Shown: piece after piece, positions 42,871 to 51,044 of the stretch
How the letters are laid out: each line of letters begins with the position of its first letter
Position numbering within the stretch: position 1 is the stretch's first letter
Source: Chryseobacterium balustinum
Lineage (GTDB): Bacteria > Bacteroidota > Bacteroidia > Flavobacteriales > Weeksellaceae
Reading direction: 5' to 3'
NCBI RefSeq assembly: GCF_900168205.1
Contig: NZ_FUZE01000002.1
Coordinates: 310,001 to 374,000, forward strand
DNA length: 64,000 nucleotides
Notes under the pieces: generated by a model
Told to the model about the DNA's origin: nothing
The model's input: only the letters and a program-made list of their open reading frames with translations
Databases searched by the model: none
Position numbers and translations under genes: made by a program

Positions 42871-43305
42871 TTATTTAATATCTAATAATTCTACCTGAAA
42901 TACCAATGTAGAATTGGGACCGATTTCTTTGCTAATTTGCTGATCTCCATACGCTAAATGCGGTGGAATAATCAATCTCCATTTGCTTCCTACGGGCATT
43001 AATTGAAGCGCTTCTGTCCATCCTTTGATTACTTTATTCAACGGAAATGAAGCAGGTGTTCCTCTTTTTACAGAGCTGTCGAAAACTTTTCCGGCAATTG
43101 TTGTTCCGTGATAATGACATTTTACCATTGATTTCGGGCCTGGCTTTGGGCCATCACCTTCGGTCATGATTTCGTACTGCAATCCGCTTGGTAACTGCAC
43201 TACACTTTCTCTTTTACCGTATTCAACCATATATTCCTGACCGTCTTTCAGGTTTTTTTCTGCCAATTCCTTTTTTTTCTTAAATAACAAATCTGCTACT
43301 CCCAT
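42871..43305 (-). CDS. FKBP-type peptidyl-prolyl cis-trans isomerase
   Basis: 144 residues from ATG 43305 (MGVADLLFKKKKELAEKNLK); a TTG at 43320 lies on the -7 promoter box and is not used. The N-terminal 50 residues are helical and basic, like the MIP/FkpA dimerisation arm but without a signal peptide, so it appears cytoplasmic. The FKBP core has VKCHYHGTTIAGKVFDSS, FPLNKVIKGWTEALQLMPVGSKWRLIIPPHLAYGD and TLVFQVELL, all the usual pocket residues (Tyr, Phe, Asp, Val-Ile-Lys-Gly-Trp). It catalyses proline isomerisation in protein folding. Confidence 0.92.
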   Translation of the reverse strand: MGVADLLFKKKKELAEKNLKDGQEYMVEYGKRESVVQLPSGLQYEIMTEGDGPKPGPKSMVKCHYHGTTIAGKVFDSSVKRGTPASFPLNKVIKGWTEALQLMPVGSKWRLIIPPHLAYGDQQISKEIGPNSTLVFQVELLDIK

Positions 43306-43317
43306 AACTTTTTTTTG

Positions 43318-43325
43318 CAAAGATA
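43318..43325 (-). promoter_or_regulatory. -7 promoter element of the FKBP gene
   Basis: On the minus strand TATCTTTG, an exact TAnnTTTG match, 13 bases before the ATG at 43305, which implies a very short leader. Confidence 0.65.
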
Positions 43326-43336
43326 AGATTTATGCA

Positions 43337-43364
43337 TAAATGATAAATCATAATTGATAATTGA
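43337..43364. repeat. Degenerate 7-base repeats upstream of the FKBP promoter
   Basis: TAAATGA, TAAATCA, TAATTGA, TAATTGA: four heptamers in a row, 12 bases upstream of the -7 box of the FKBP gene and related in sequence to the perfect array at 44525. Confidence 0.55.
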
Positions 43365-43521
43365 GATAAATATCAATTATGATAAACTTCCAGCTTCAAA
43401 CATCAAATGTCAGGCTTTTATTATCGCTTCAAATTACATCAATAAAAACATTAAAAAATGTTTAACATTCTCGTAACGTAAAAATAAAAACTTGGCGTTA
43501 TCATTGAGTTTTAAAAACTAT

Positions 43522-44523
43522 ATGCCAAATCCATTAAGATATAATAAGAACTTTGAAAAACTCAGCTATGAGGAAAAACAACTCTTGGAAGAAACCAAAA
43601 AGAGCATAGCCGATTTTGTGGAATACTCATCTACGATAAGTGATGTAAATTATGCCACAAGAAATGCCCACGCAAAAACCTATGCTGTTCTGAAAGGAGT
43701 ATTTATCATCAACAAAGATATTCCGCAAGACCTAAAATCTGTTTTTGACAGCGAACACTATGAAATTACCGCAAGATTATCTAATGCGCATCTTAAAATT
43801 AATAAAAGTAAAAAAGATATTCCTGCCTACGGTTTTGCTATTAAAATAAAAGATGATTCTGGGAAAACGATTTCCAATTATCCTTTGGTTAATTTCCCGT
43901 TGTTTCCCGTGAACTCTGTTTCTGTATTTTTGAAGCTTTTCACTTCACTCAACCGGTTTTTTATAAAGAAATGGAGTCATTTATTTTCAGTTTTAAAGCA
44001 GATTTACAAGGTTATTCCTTTCACTTTAAACCCATCATTTTTGAAAAATGTCTGGAAACTTCTTTTAAACAAAAATAATTTCATCCTTTCTTTTGATTTT
44101 TATTCTGTGGGAGCATATCGCTTTGATGATAAAATGATTAAGATAAAAGTAAGCCCTAAAAACGTAGATAAAAATTTTGGCAAAAAGCAATCTATAAAAG
44201 ATGCTGTTGAATTGTTTTTCAGAACTCAAGACTTTGCAGCAGATGTTTATATTCAGTTTTGTTATAATCTGAAAGATCAACCTATCAACAAGCTTAATGT
44301 CGAATGGAAAAACTCACCTTTCATCAAAATAGGAGAAATTAAAATTGAAAAAGGTTCATTACTCAATCCTAAAGGCTGCGAGAATGAACTTCTATCTTTC
44401 AATCCTTTTGATAGTGCTGAAATCTTTCAACCTGTGGGAAAAATTCAGAAACTCAGAGATGAAGCGTATAAAGTTTCGCTACAGACGAGAAAGAAGATTA
44501 ATAAGCTGTTGAAGTATAAATAA
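43522..44523 (+). CDS. Catalase-fold family protein (y4iL-like)
   Basis: 333 residues from ATG 43522 (MPNPLRYNKNFEKLSYEEKQ); a TTG at 43492 could add ten. Conserved segments of the catalase-related group: NAHAKTYAVLKGVFIINKDIPQDLKSVFD, ARLSNAHLKI, NYPLVNFPLFPVNS and the C-terminal NPFDSAEIFQPVGKIQKLRDEAY. The distal His is in ANAHAK, but true catalases' R-x-x-x-Y proximal motif is not visible, so it may bind haem for another purpose. Cytoplasmic. It converges on the Ter cluster, with a perfect 7-base repeat array between. Confidence 0.75.
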   Translation: MPNPLRYNKNFEKLSYEEKQLLEETKKSIADFVEYSSTISDVNYATRNAHAKTYAVLKGVFIINKDIPQDLKSVFDSEHYEITARLSNAHLKINKSKKDIPAYGFAIKIKDDSGKTISNYPLVNFPLFPVNSVSVFLKLFTSLNRFFIKKWSHLFSVLKQIYKVIPFTLNPSFLKNVWKLLLNKNNFILSFDFYSVGAYRFDDKMIKIKVSPKNVDKNFGKKQSIKDAVELFFRTQDFAADVYIQFCYNLKDQPINKLNVEWKNSPFIKIGEIKIEKGSLLNPKGCENELLSFNPFDSAEIFQPVGKIQKLRDEAYKVSLQTRKKINKLLKYK

Positions 44524-44524
44524 T

Positions 44525-44582
44525 GTTGATAGTTGATAGTTGATAGTTGATAGTTGATAGTTGATAGTTGATAGTTGATAGT
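44525..44582. repeat. Eight perfect tandem copies of GTTGATA
   Basis: Units at 44525-44580 are identical, followed by a partial GT. It starts one base after the catalase-fold stop codon. A long terminator hairpin follows 10 bases later. Confidence 0.97.
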
Positions 44583-44591
44583 GAAAATAAG

Positions 44592-44632
44592 AAACATACA
44601 AGGCTTTACGATCTGTAAAGCCTTGTATGTTT
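44592..44632. terminator. Bidirectional terminator, 18-bp perfect stem
   Basis: AAACATACAAGGCTTTAC and GTAAAGCCTTGTATGTTT are perfectly complementary around GATCT. It serves the catalase-fold gene and the convergent terC gene. Confidence 0.92.
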
Positions 44633-44645
44633 TAATTTTATTTAG

Positions 44646-45677
44646 TTATTCTTTTACTTCATCATCTTTCTTATCGGGAAACATAACAGAAATAAGTACC
44701 GAAAGCACCAAAACTCCACCTACAATTCCTAATGAAACCGGAGATGAGATATGATACCAAGGTGCAATTAACATCTTAACACCGATAAATGCTAAAATAA
44801 TTGCCAACCCATAAGGTAGCTTGCTGAACATGTGAATGAAGTTTGCCAATAGGAAATACAAAGATCTTAATCCTAAAATTGCAAAAATATTTGAGGTATA
44901 AAGGATAAATGGATCTTTTGAAATCGCAAAAATAGCCGGAATAGAATCTACCGCAAAAAGAACGTCTGTAAACTCAATTACTGCTACAACGACTAAAAGT
45001 GGTGTTGCCATTTTGATTCCGTTCTGAACGGTGAAAAACTTGTCGCCATCATAATTGTCTGAAACTTTCCAAAAGCTTTTAATCAATTTAGCACCTGCTG
45101 TATCGCTGTAATCTTCATCTTCATCGTCTCCGCCATCACCCCAAGATTTTATTCCTGCATAAATAAGGAATAAACCAAAAAGAGTCATCACAACATTAAT
45201 CCTTACTACATATCCTAAGATATCCATCTCAGGTAAATACGTTAAATCAATCAATTCAACACCTGCAAAGATAAAGATGGCTCTGAAAATCAGTGCTCCA
45301 ATAATCCCCCAGAATAAAACTTTATGATGTAAGAATTTTGGCACTTTAAAGAAACCAAAAACCAATATAAATACGAAGAGGTTGTCTACGGAAAGTGCTT
45401 TCTCAATCCAATATGCTGCTTGATACTGTGTAAACTTTTCTACTGCTATTGCGTGGCTCTCTGAGGTACCATCTGTATTGAAAACCCAGTACACAACTCC
45501 TGAAAAAACCATTGACAGCGAAATCCAGACAATTGACCAGATTGTAGCCTCTTTTGAAGAAACCTCATGACTTTTTTTATTGAATACTCCCAAATCGAGA
45601 AGCAACATGATAACCACCGTTATCGCAAACCCCCACACCAAACCAGGATGCAGTTCTAAAATATTGTATTTTTCCAC
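44646..45677 (-). CDS. terC: TerC family integral membrane protein
   Basis: 343 residues with about nine membrane segments. It starts at a GTG (45675-45677); an in-frame stop lies upstream and the first segment (HPGLVWGFAITVVIMLLLDLG) follows at once, so no ATG can be used. TerC signature parts: IEKALSVDNLFVFILVFGFFKVP and VIEFTDVLFAVDSIPAIFAISKDPFILYTSNIFAILGLRSLYFLL, with the conserved membrane Asp residues. Relatives (Alx, YkoY) export or sense Mn2+; in Ter loci TerC anchors the complex at the inner membrane. A 105-base gap separates it from the TerD gene upstream, so it may have its own promoter. Confidence 0.93.
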   Translation of the reverse strand: MEKYNILELHPGLVWGFAITVVIMLLLDLGVFNKKSHEVSSKEATIWSIVWISLSMVFSGVVYWVFNTDGTSESHAIAVEKFTQYQAAYWIEKALSVDNLFVFILVFGFFKVPKFLHHKVLFWGIIGALIFRAIFIFAGVELIDLTYLPEMDILGYVVRINVVMTLFGLFLIYAGIKSWGDGGDDEDEDYSDTAGAKLIKSFWKVSDNYDGDKFFTVQNGIKMATPLLVVVAVIEFTDVLFAVDSIPAIFAISKDPFILYTSNIFAILGLRSLYFLLANFIHMFSKLPYGLAIILAFIGVKMLIAPWYHISSPVSLGIVGGVLVLSVLISVMFPDKKDDEVKE

Positions 45678-45782
45678 TTTAATTCTGTTTATTATATGAT
45701 AAAAGCAATAACCGTAAATATACAGCTATTGCTAATGATTGTAGTCTAAAACAATACTATTTCAGACATTATTTTATAATTT

Positions 45783-46394
45783 TTACAAATATTTTTCCTG
45801 AACAGTCTTTACGGTCTGCTCCAGTTTTTTATCTGAAGTAGCATCTCCGATCGCGTTGAATTTCCACTCACCGTTTCTCTTATAGAAAACTCCCATTACC
45901 ATTGATACATGTCCGACGAAAGATTTATCATTGGCAATATCATATTTGGCAAAAACTTCTCTTACGTTTGTTGGAGTTCCTTCATAGATTCTAATTGATG
46001 CAAAAGGAATCGTTCCGAAATCCTGACCTTTGTAACTGTGTAAAACCATTGCTACATGTTCAACAGCAGGATCTAAATTAGAAAAATCTACTGTGATTAC
46101 TTCGTTGTCTAATCCGTCATCACCATTCACATCACCAGTTAAATCGTCACCGCTGTGTTTTACAGAACCGTTTTTAGATTTAAGGTTTCCAAAATAAATT
46201 ACCTCAGTTGCATTTTTATTTGAATCATACAAGATGCAGCTTCCATCTAAGTCTACTGCTTCTTTTGAAGTTCCACCGAAGAAACTTTTCTTCTCGATAG
46301 CACCCCAGTTGATTCCTACGCAAGCCTGGGAAAGCGTAGTCCCGTTTTCTTTGGTAAGGTTTATTCTCTGACCTTTTTGTAAGTTAATAGCCAT
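45783..46394 (-). CDS. TerD family protein, copy 1
   Basis: 203 residues. Begins MAINLQKGQRINLTKENGT as TerD/TerZ proteins do, has CVGINWGAIEKKSFFGGTSKEAVDLDGSCILYD, SGDDLTGDVNGDDGLDNEVITVDF and FAKYDIANDKSFVGHVSMVMGVFYKRNGEWKF. The acidic loops DLDGS and DLTGDVNGDDG are the Ca2+-binding sites. TerD proteins form part of a cytoplasmic, metal-responsive scaffold under TerC. It is longer than the other TerD in the cluster and nearer the TerZ-like type. It stands between terC and the unknown gene at 46604. Confidence 0.92.
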   Translation of the reverse strand: MAINLQKGQRINLTKENGTTLSQACVGINWGAIEKKSFFGGTSKEAVDLDGSCILYDSNKNATEVIYFGNLKSKNGSVKHSGDDLTGDVNGDDGLDNEVITVDFSNLDPAVEHVAMVLHSYKGQDFGTIPFASIRIYEGTPTNVREVFAKYDIANDKSFVGHVSMVMGVFYKRNGEWKFNAIGDATSDKKLEQTVKTVQEKYL

Positions 46395-46575
46395 TATTTC
46401 TTTTTGTTTAGTTATTTTTTTTGAATCTCTGCTTCATTGCTCAATTTAATTTAAACGCAAAGCCTGCAAAGATTTTTGTTAAATCTGTTCTGCATATTTT
46501 CGTTCGCAAAGGCGTTTCACTCAGCAAAGAAAATTTGCATACTTAAAATATAGAGTAGAAAATAAATTTAAATAA

Positions 46576-46602
46576 ACTTTTTACTTTTTACTTTTTACTT
46601 TT
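46576..46602. repeat. Four ACTTTTT heptamers next to a stop codon
   Basis: Three full ACTTTTT units and a fourth ACTTTTA, ending one base before the stop of the 46604 gene (minus strand). The whole gap 46395-46603 also has several copies of GCAAAG (46448-46530) but no ORF. Confidence 0.7.
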
Positions 46603-46603
46603 A

Positions 46604-47527
46604 TTAATTATTTAAATTTAAATTAAGCATTGCCCGAAGAATATTGGTTTCTTCGTTCACATCAAATATTTTACTCATAATATCGATACTTTCCAGATTT
46701 CTGAGATAATCTTTCAGAACTGCTATTACATCTGCCGAGAGCTCTTTCTTCCTAAATTCCATTGTTTCGTTGAGGTCTTCGTTTTTTCTTTTCAGCTGAT
46801 TGATGATCGAGATCTGATTAGATTCGTTTTCATCAGTATTTAATGCAGCTAAATCTTCATCATCTATTAGATACATTTTTTTTTCTTCTACATTAAAGAT
46901 AAAATGCTCATCAGACTGAAAAATCTTAAACAATTCATATTCTTCTCTTTCAACACGATATCCGCAGACAAAACGCACTTTAAAATTCTGAATATTGAGT
47001 TTCCCCAACAATTTTCTTTCAATACAATAATCCTGATACTGGTAAAACGGAGCTGATTGAGGTTTCAGTTTATCTTCTTCTACTTCTGTTCTGTAAAATT
47101 CTGCAGCGTATTTTTTATGAAAATACAACACATCATTCCAGTTTAGGGTAGCTCTGTTTTCGGTTAGATCTTTATACAAATTTCTCAAATGCTCAGAAAA
47201 AATTCCGCTGTAGATCTTCCTATCGGTTTCAAAACTGTCGGTCTTTTTTTCTTCGAAAGAAGCAATGTATCGGTTGTTGATATTAATTTCGTTAATAACA
47301 GCCAGCAAATCGTTTTCCTTTTTCTTTTTTATTTTGGTCAACAATTCTATCAGACTGTCGGTATATTGCAGGTGAAAAAGTTCTAATTTATTAAAATCTA
47401 ACGTCTGATTTTCATTAAATAAATTATGAATGACATCAGTTTTAATATAAATCGCAATGATATCAACATTTTCAAAGAAATTAGCCAGAAGTTTAAGCCT
47501 TGTTAATCTTCTTTTGCTTTGAGACAT
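46604..47527 (-). CDS. Unknown protein of the Ter cluster
   Basis: 307 residues from ATG 47527 (MSQSKRRLTRLKLLANFFEN); a GTG at 47551 could extend it by eight. No signal peptide or membrane segment. It is helical and rich in Glu, Lys and Asn, with a possible coiled coil in SNQISIINQLKRKNEDLNETMEFRKKELSADVIAVLK (about 240-280). I do not recognise a domain. Conserved company (TelA directly upstream, TerD directly downstream in the same direction) makes it a component or regulator of the Ter complex; this is inferred from position only. Confidence 0.7.
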   Translation of the reverse strand: MSQSKRRLTRLKLLANFFENVDIIAIYIKTDVIHNLFNENQTLDFNKLELFHLQYTDSLIELLTKIKKKKENDLLAVINEININNRYIASFEEKKTDSFETDRKIYSGIFSEHLRNLYKDLTENRATLNWNDVLYFHKKYAAEFYRTEVEEDKLKPQSAPFYQYQDYCIERKLLGKLNIQNFKVRFVCGYRVEREEYELFKIFQSDEHFIFNVEEKKMYLIDDEDLAALNTDENESNQISIINQLKRKNEDLNETMEFRKKELSADVIAVLKDYLRNLESIDIMSKIFDVNEETNILRAMLNLNLNN

Positions 47528-47566
47528 TATGATTGCAACCTCCTCATTCACCTTTTTACCGTCTTA

Positions 47567-48733
47567 TTACCCTCTGATGTTTGCTTTTAATTCGCTTTCC
47601 AACGTCTGAAGATCCTGATCTAATTTTCTTCTGCTTTCGGTACCTTGTTTCTGAATCTGTTTCACTTCATTCAAAGTATTGATCAACATTGCAGTTGTTT
47701 CTTTCAACGTTTCAGCAGAAACAATTGTCTGCTCGTTTGCTCTTGCAACATTTCTTGAATTCTGACCCAAACGTTCTGCATTTTTCTTTAGAATATCTTC
47801 AGTTGTTTGCGAAACTTTCTGCTGAATCTCGATATTCTGCTGTTGTCTGTGCATTGCAACTGCTAAAGAAAGCTGATTCTTCCAAACCGGTAAAGTTGTC
47901 GTAAGAATCGTCTGTGCTTTTTCAGCAATCGAAACGTTGTTATTCTGCACCAATCTAATTTGTGGAAGAGACTGCATCATAATCAAACGAACCACTTTTA
48001 AGTCTGCTAATCTTCTATCTAATCTGTTGATAAAATCTCTTTTGTCAGCAATCTGATAGTCTGCAAAATTCTGAACATTCGCTTCCATATTTGCCAATTC
48101 CAAAGCCGCTTTTTCCATTCTTAAATTTCCGGCAATCACCAGATCTTCAATGGCTTTAATGGAATTCACATTGCTGTCAAAAATAGTCTGTAAAACCGCA
48201 TTATCCTTAGTTGAAGTGATAATTCCGGCGTTTACTTTATGTGAAATCTGGTCGATATTATTCGTGATTTTATCATATTTAGCGAAAAGATTATCAACCT
48301 GAGTCAACATTTTTTTCATAAAAGGAATTTTGCTTAAAAAACCTTTTACTCCGCCGTTATTGATTTCGTCTACGTCTACATAGTTCAATTCGACCAATAA
48401 ATTATTAATCAATTCTCCTACTTCACCAGAATTTGATCTTCTTACATTCCCTAAGAAACTGTCACTCTGATTGGCTAAAGTTTTCTGTAATTCTGAACCG
48501 AAATTAACGATCGATCCAGGATTAGTTTCATCAATTGCATTAGCAACCATTTCGTATTTTGCACGATCCTGCTGCTGAATCTGATTTAAATTCACGTTTC
48601 CATCTCTATCCATCAAAACTGCAGGAGCTGCAGGATCAGGTTGAAGAGATTGACTCGTAGATGGTGTCGGATCAAAACTTTTCAGTGGTTCAATTGATCC
48701 CAGTGGATCGTTTGGGTTATTCTGATTATCCAT
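47567..48733 (-). CDS. telA: Toxic anion resistance protein TelA
   Basis: 388 residues. A Pro-rich, flexible start (about 1-40) leads to a long helical domain of the TelA/KlaA family: GEVGELINNLLVELNYVDVDE, VKGFLSKIPFMKKML, DNLFAKYDKITNNIDQISHKV, and LPQIRLVQNNNVSIAEKAQTILTTTLPVWKNQLSLAVA. The family gives resistance to tellurite and some antibiotics when present with TerC/TerD. It lies 6 bases from the TerD gene upstream and 39 bases from the next, so it belongs to the same operon. Confidence 0.94.
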   Translation of the reverse strand: MDNQNNPNDPLGSIEPLKSFDPTPSTSQSLQPDPAAPAVLMDRDGNVNLNQIQQQDRAKYEMVANAIDETNPGSIVNFGSELQKTLANQSDSFLGNVRRSNSGEVGELINNLLVELNYVDVDEINNGGVKGFLSKIPFMKKMLTQVDNLFAKYDKITNNIDQISHKVNAGIITSTKDNAVLQTIFDSNVNSIKAIEDLVIAGNLRMEKAALELANMEANVQNFADYQIADKRDFINRLDRRLADLKVVRLIMMQSLPQIRLVQNNNVSIAEKAQTILTTTLPVWKNQLSLAVAMHRQQQNIEIQQKVSQTTEDILKKNAERLGQNSRNVARANEQTIVSAETLKETTAMLINTLNEVKQIQKQGTESRRKLDQDLQTLESELKANIRG

Positions 48734-48739
48734 AATTGA

Positions 48740-49294
48740 TTATTGATACATTGATACAAATTTATCCAGACCGTCTCTCTGCCCGCTTCCTACTGCTTCG
48801 AATTTCCATTCTCCGTTTCTGTTGTAGATTCTTCCGAATTCTACTGCTGTTTCGATAGAGAAATCTTCGTCTAATTCATATTTTAAAATCTCTTCATTGG
48901 TTTCTGTATTGAAAATTCTGATGAAAGAATTTCTTACCTGTCCGAAGTTTTGTCTTCTTGCATCTGCATCGTGAATGGTTACCACAACCGTAATTTCTTG
49001 TACTGCAGCATCAATTTTCGTTAAATCGATTTTGATTTGCTCGTCATCACCATCACCATCACCTGTCAAATTATCCCCAGAATGGATTACAGCTTTATCA
49101 GGAGATTCAAGGTTGTTATAAAAAATAAAATGATTATCTGAAACCAGTTTTTTGCTGTCATTCAACAGGAATAAAGAAGCATCTAAATCAAAAGCTCCAC
49201 CTGTTGAAGTATTATTTACGTCCCATCCTAAACCGATGGTAAATTTTGGTGCATTTATATTTTCTCTTTGCCCTTTCTGTAAGTTAATTGCCAT
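48740..49294 (-). CDS. terD: TerD family protein, copy 2
   Basis: 184 residues, the standard TerD length. Begins MAINLQKGQRENINAPKF; DLDASLFLLNDSKKL and SGDNLTGDGDGDDEQIKIDLTKID are the two Ca2+-binding loops, and FGQVRNSFIRIFN and FSIETAVEFGRIYNRNGEWKF the usual C-terminal segments. Its start overlaps the end of the phosphoribosyltransferase gene by 11 bases (ATGGCAATTAA), so translation is coupled. Confidence 0.95.
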   Translation of the reverse strand: MAINLQKGQRENINAPKFTIGLGWDVNNTSTGGAFDLDASLFLLNDSKKLVSDNHFIFYNNLESPDKAVIHSGDNLTGDGDGDDEQIKIDLTKIDAAVQEITVVVTIHDADARRQNFGQVRNSFIRIFNTETNEEILKYELDEDFSIETAVEFGRIYNRNGEWKFEAVGSGQRDGLDKFVSMYQ

Positions 49295-50108
49295 AATAGA
49301 TTTCTGTTTGTGTTAAAGTGTTTATATTATTTTCGTACTCTTTTATTAAATGATAATTGTTGCTGATGGCTAGCTCGATTAAATCATCTGTATGCTGTTT
49401 TTTTACATTTGAGGTAAGATACTCAAAATTTTCGGAATTTAACCCTAAAATATATTTTACAATTCGCGTATTAAACTGAAAACTTTCTTTAGCCATCACC
49501 TTTACAACATCCTGAACATCTTTCACCGTATAGTAATTAAAAAAGTTTTCAATGGTTGGATCGATGTCAAAATTGGTCAGTTCAGCGTAATACATAAACA
49601 GAAAATCGGCACTTACTGCATATTGATTGAGAATTTTATTCACCGTATACTCATGGCTACCTGTAATTTTAATATCATCGATAAAAATGCACAGTTTTCC
49701 TCTTAAAAAATCTTTATCTAAATAATAAGTATCATTCGCAATCAGGCTTTTACGGTCTTCAAAACTAAGATTTCCGTAATCTGTAGTGTAGGTATGATTT
49801 CTATTGATCTTAGACAATACACTCGACTTTTTTCCTTTCTGGAAAAGATAAAAATCAAGATATTTTTTAAAATAAAAACACAGGAAATTAGATGCCGTAG
49901 GAATCGCCATATACGGACTCGGTAAAACCACAATTTCTTTTTCGGTAGCTAAAATCTCTTGATGTTGACTGATAAATCCATCAAAAAGCTCTTTTGCAAA
50001 TTTTTCTGCATAGGCTTTATCACCATACTTGAAATAGCTGTACTCTGCCGGCGAAAAAGTAAACTTCTCCGCAGAATCTATTTTATGTAAACTATAACGC
50101 TTGTTCAT
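49284..50108 (-). CDS. Phosphoribosyltransferase-like protein of the Ter cluster
   Basis: 274 residues. The segment LCIFIDDIKITGSHE (about 139-153) is a PRPP-binding motif (hydrophobic run, two acidic residues, T-G-S) of type I phosphoribosyltransferases. The rest is unlike purine enzymes: many Phe and Tyr residues, VVLPSPYMAIPTASNFL (60-76), and a long C-terminal helical part. Published Ter analyses describe phosphoribosyltransferase plus HAD phosphatase genes as a module making a nucleoside-like signal; this pair fits. It starts 8 bases after the HAD gene. Confidence 0.82.
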   Translation of the reverse strand: MNKRYSLHKIDSAEKFTFSPAEYSYFKYGDKAYAEKFAKELFDGFISQHQEILATEKEIVVLPSPYMAIPTASNFLCFYFKKYLDFYLFQKGKKSSVLSKINRNHTYTTDYGNLSFEDRKSLIANDTYYLDKDFLRGKLCIFIDDIKITGSHEYTVNKILNQYAVSADFLFMYYAELTNFDIDPTIENFFNYYTVKDVQDVVKVMAKESFQFNTRIVKYILGLNSENFEYLTSNVKKQHTDDLIELAISNNYHLIKEYENNINTLTQTEIYYGN

Positions 50109-50116
50109 AATTAAAT

Positions 50117-50785
50117 TTAATATTTGAGTAGGTGCGCACTAAAACCAAAATCTATAGCACCTTTATAATCTGCGATCGGGTTATCGCCAATATGCAAAAT
50201 CTGATCCATTTGAAGTTCCTGATTTCTGATCTGATTTTTCACTTCCTGAAAAACCAAAGGATTCGGTTTAGAGCATTTGATCTCATCAGAATAAATGTGG
50301 AAATCGATGTATTGCTCAAGATTTTCGTTCATCAAAAATTTTCGCATGGTTTTACCTTTGATGAAACCTGTATTGCTCAGAATATTGATTGTCTTTCCCT
50401 GATTTTTAATTTCATCAAAAAAATCATGCAATTTATCAAAAATAACCACAGGTTTGTATTCTAAAAACAAATCTTCACTTTTTTGGTAAAATGTATTCAG
50501 AGTCTCTTTATTCAATTGTTTGATATCAACGTTTAATGAATTTAAAATCAATAAATAAATCTCAAAAGTATCGACGTTTCCACCGATTACTTCATTGATC
50601 GTATTACACAAATCATCGTAATATTTTACTGCTTTTGCAACTTCATCAATGGGCTTATTCACATTAAAAAAAGACGAAAAAAGCTCAACTCTTTTTGCCT
50701 TAAATTGAGGATGAGATTTTATTAAAGTGAGCCACAGATCAAACGAAAAATGATCATGCTTATGAATGTCAATATCTGTTTTCAA
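50117..50785 (-). CDS. HAD superfamily hydrolase of the Ter cluster
   Basis: 222 residues, starting at TTG (50783-50785). An in-frame stop lies upstream and no ATG precedes the nucleophile motif FSFDLWLTL (Asp16), so a TTG start or similar is needed. The further HAD motifs are NILSNTGF and LHIGDNPIADYKGAIDFG. The cap is small. It would dephosphorylate a small molecule, perhaps the product of the next gene. It is first in the minus-strand Ter unit. Confidence 0.88.
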   Translation of the reverse strand: MKTDIDIHKHDHFSFDLWLTLIKSHPQFKAKRVELFSSFFNVNKPIDEVAKAVKYYDDLCNTINEVIGGNVDTFEIYLLILNSLNVDIKQLNKETLNTFYQKSEDLFLEYKPVVIFDKLHDFFDEIKNQGKTINILSNTGFIKGKTMRKFLMNENLEQYIDFHIYSDEIKCSKPNPLVFQEVKNQIRNQELQMDQILHIGDNPIADYKGAIDFGFSAHLLKY

Positions 50786-50994
50786 AATATTATACGTTAA
50801 TTATGTTAGCTTTTATTGAAAAAGATCTTATTAATATTTTACATTTTTTTATCATCTCAATGTGTTTTAATTTCATTTCTTTCAAAGATAAAATTTTTCA
50901 TTCAATCTTGATTTTTTTTAAGATTCTTTATGAGTTTTATTTAATAGCCGAAATTAATAATGATTTTACTTTTCCTAAAAATAGTATGAAAATT

Positions 50995-51024
50995 TTTGTC
51001 ATTCAAATATTTTTTATAATTTCG
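50995..51024 (+). promoter_or_regulatory. Promoter of the 28-residue ORF
   Basis: TTTG at 50995-50998, an 18-base spacer, then TAATTTCG at 51017-51024, one base from TAnnTTTG. It lies 21 bases before the ATG at 51045. The 200 bases before it, back to the HAD gene, are AT-rich with no other structure. Confidence 0.5.
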
Positions 51025-51044
51025 CAACCGATTAACAATCAACA

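Noticed and set aside
44525..44582. CRISPR-like array
   Set aside because: Units are 7 bases with no spacers, and there are no cas genes.
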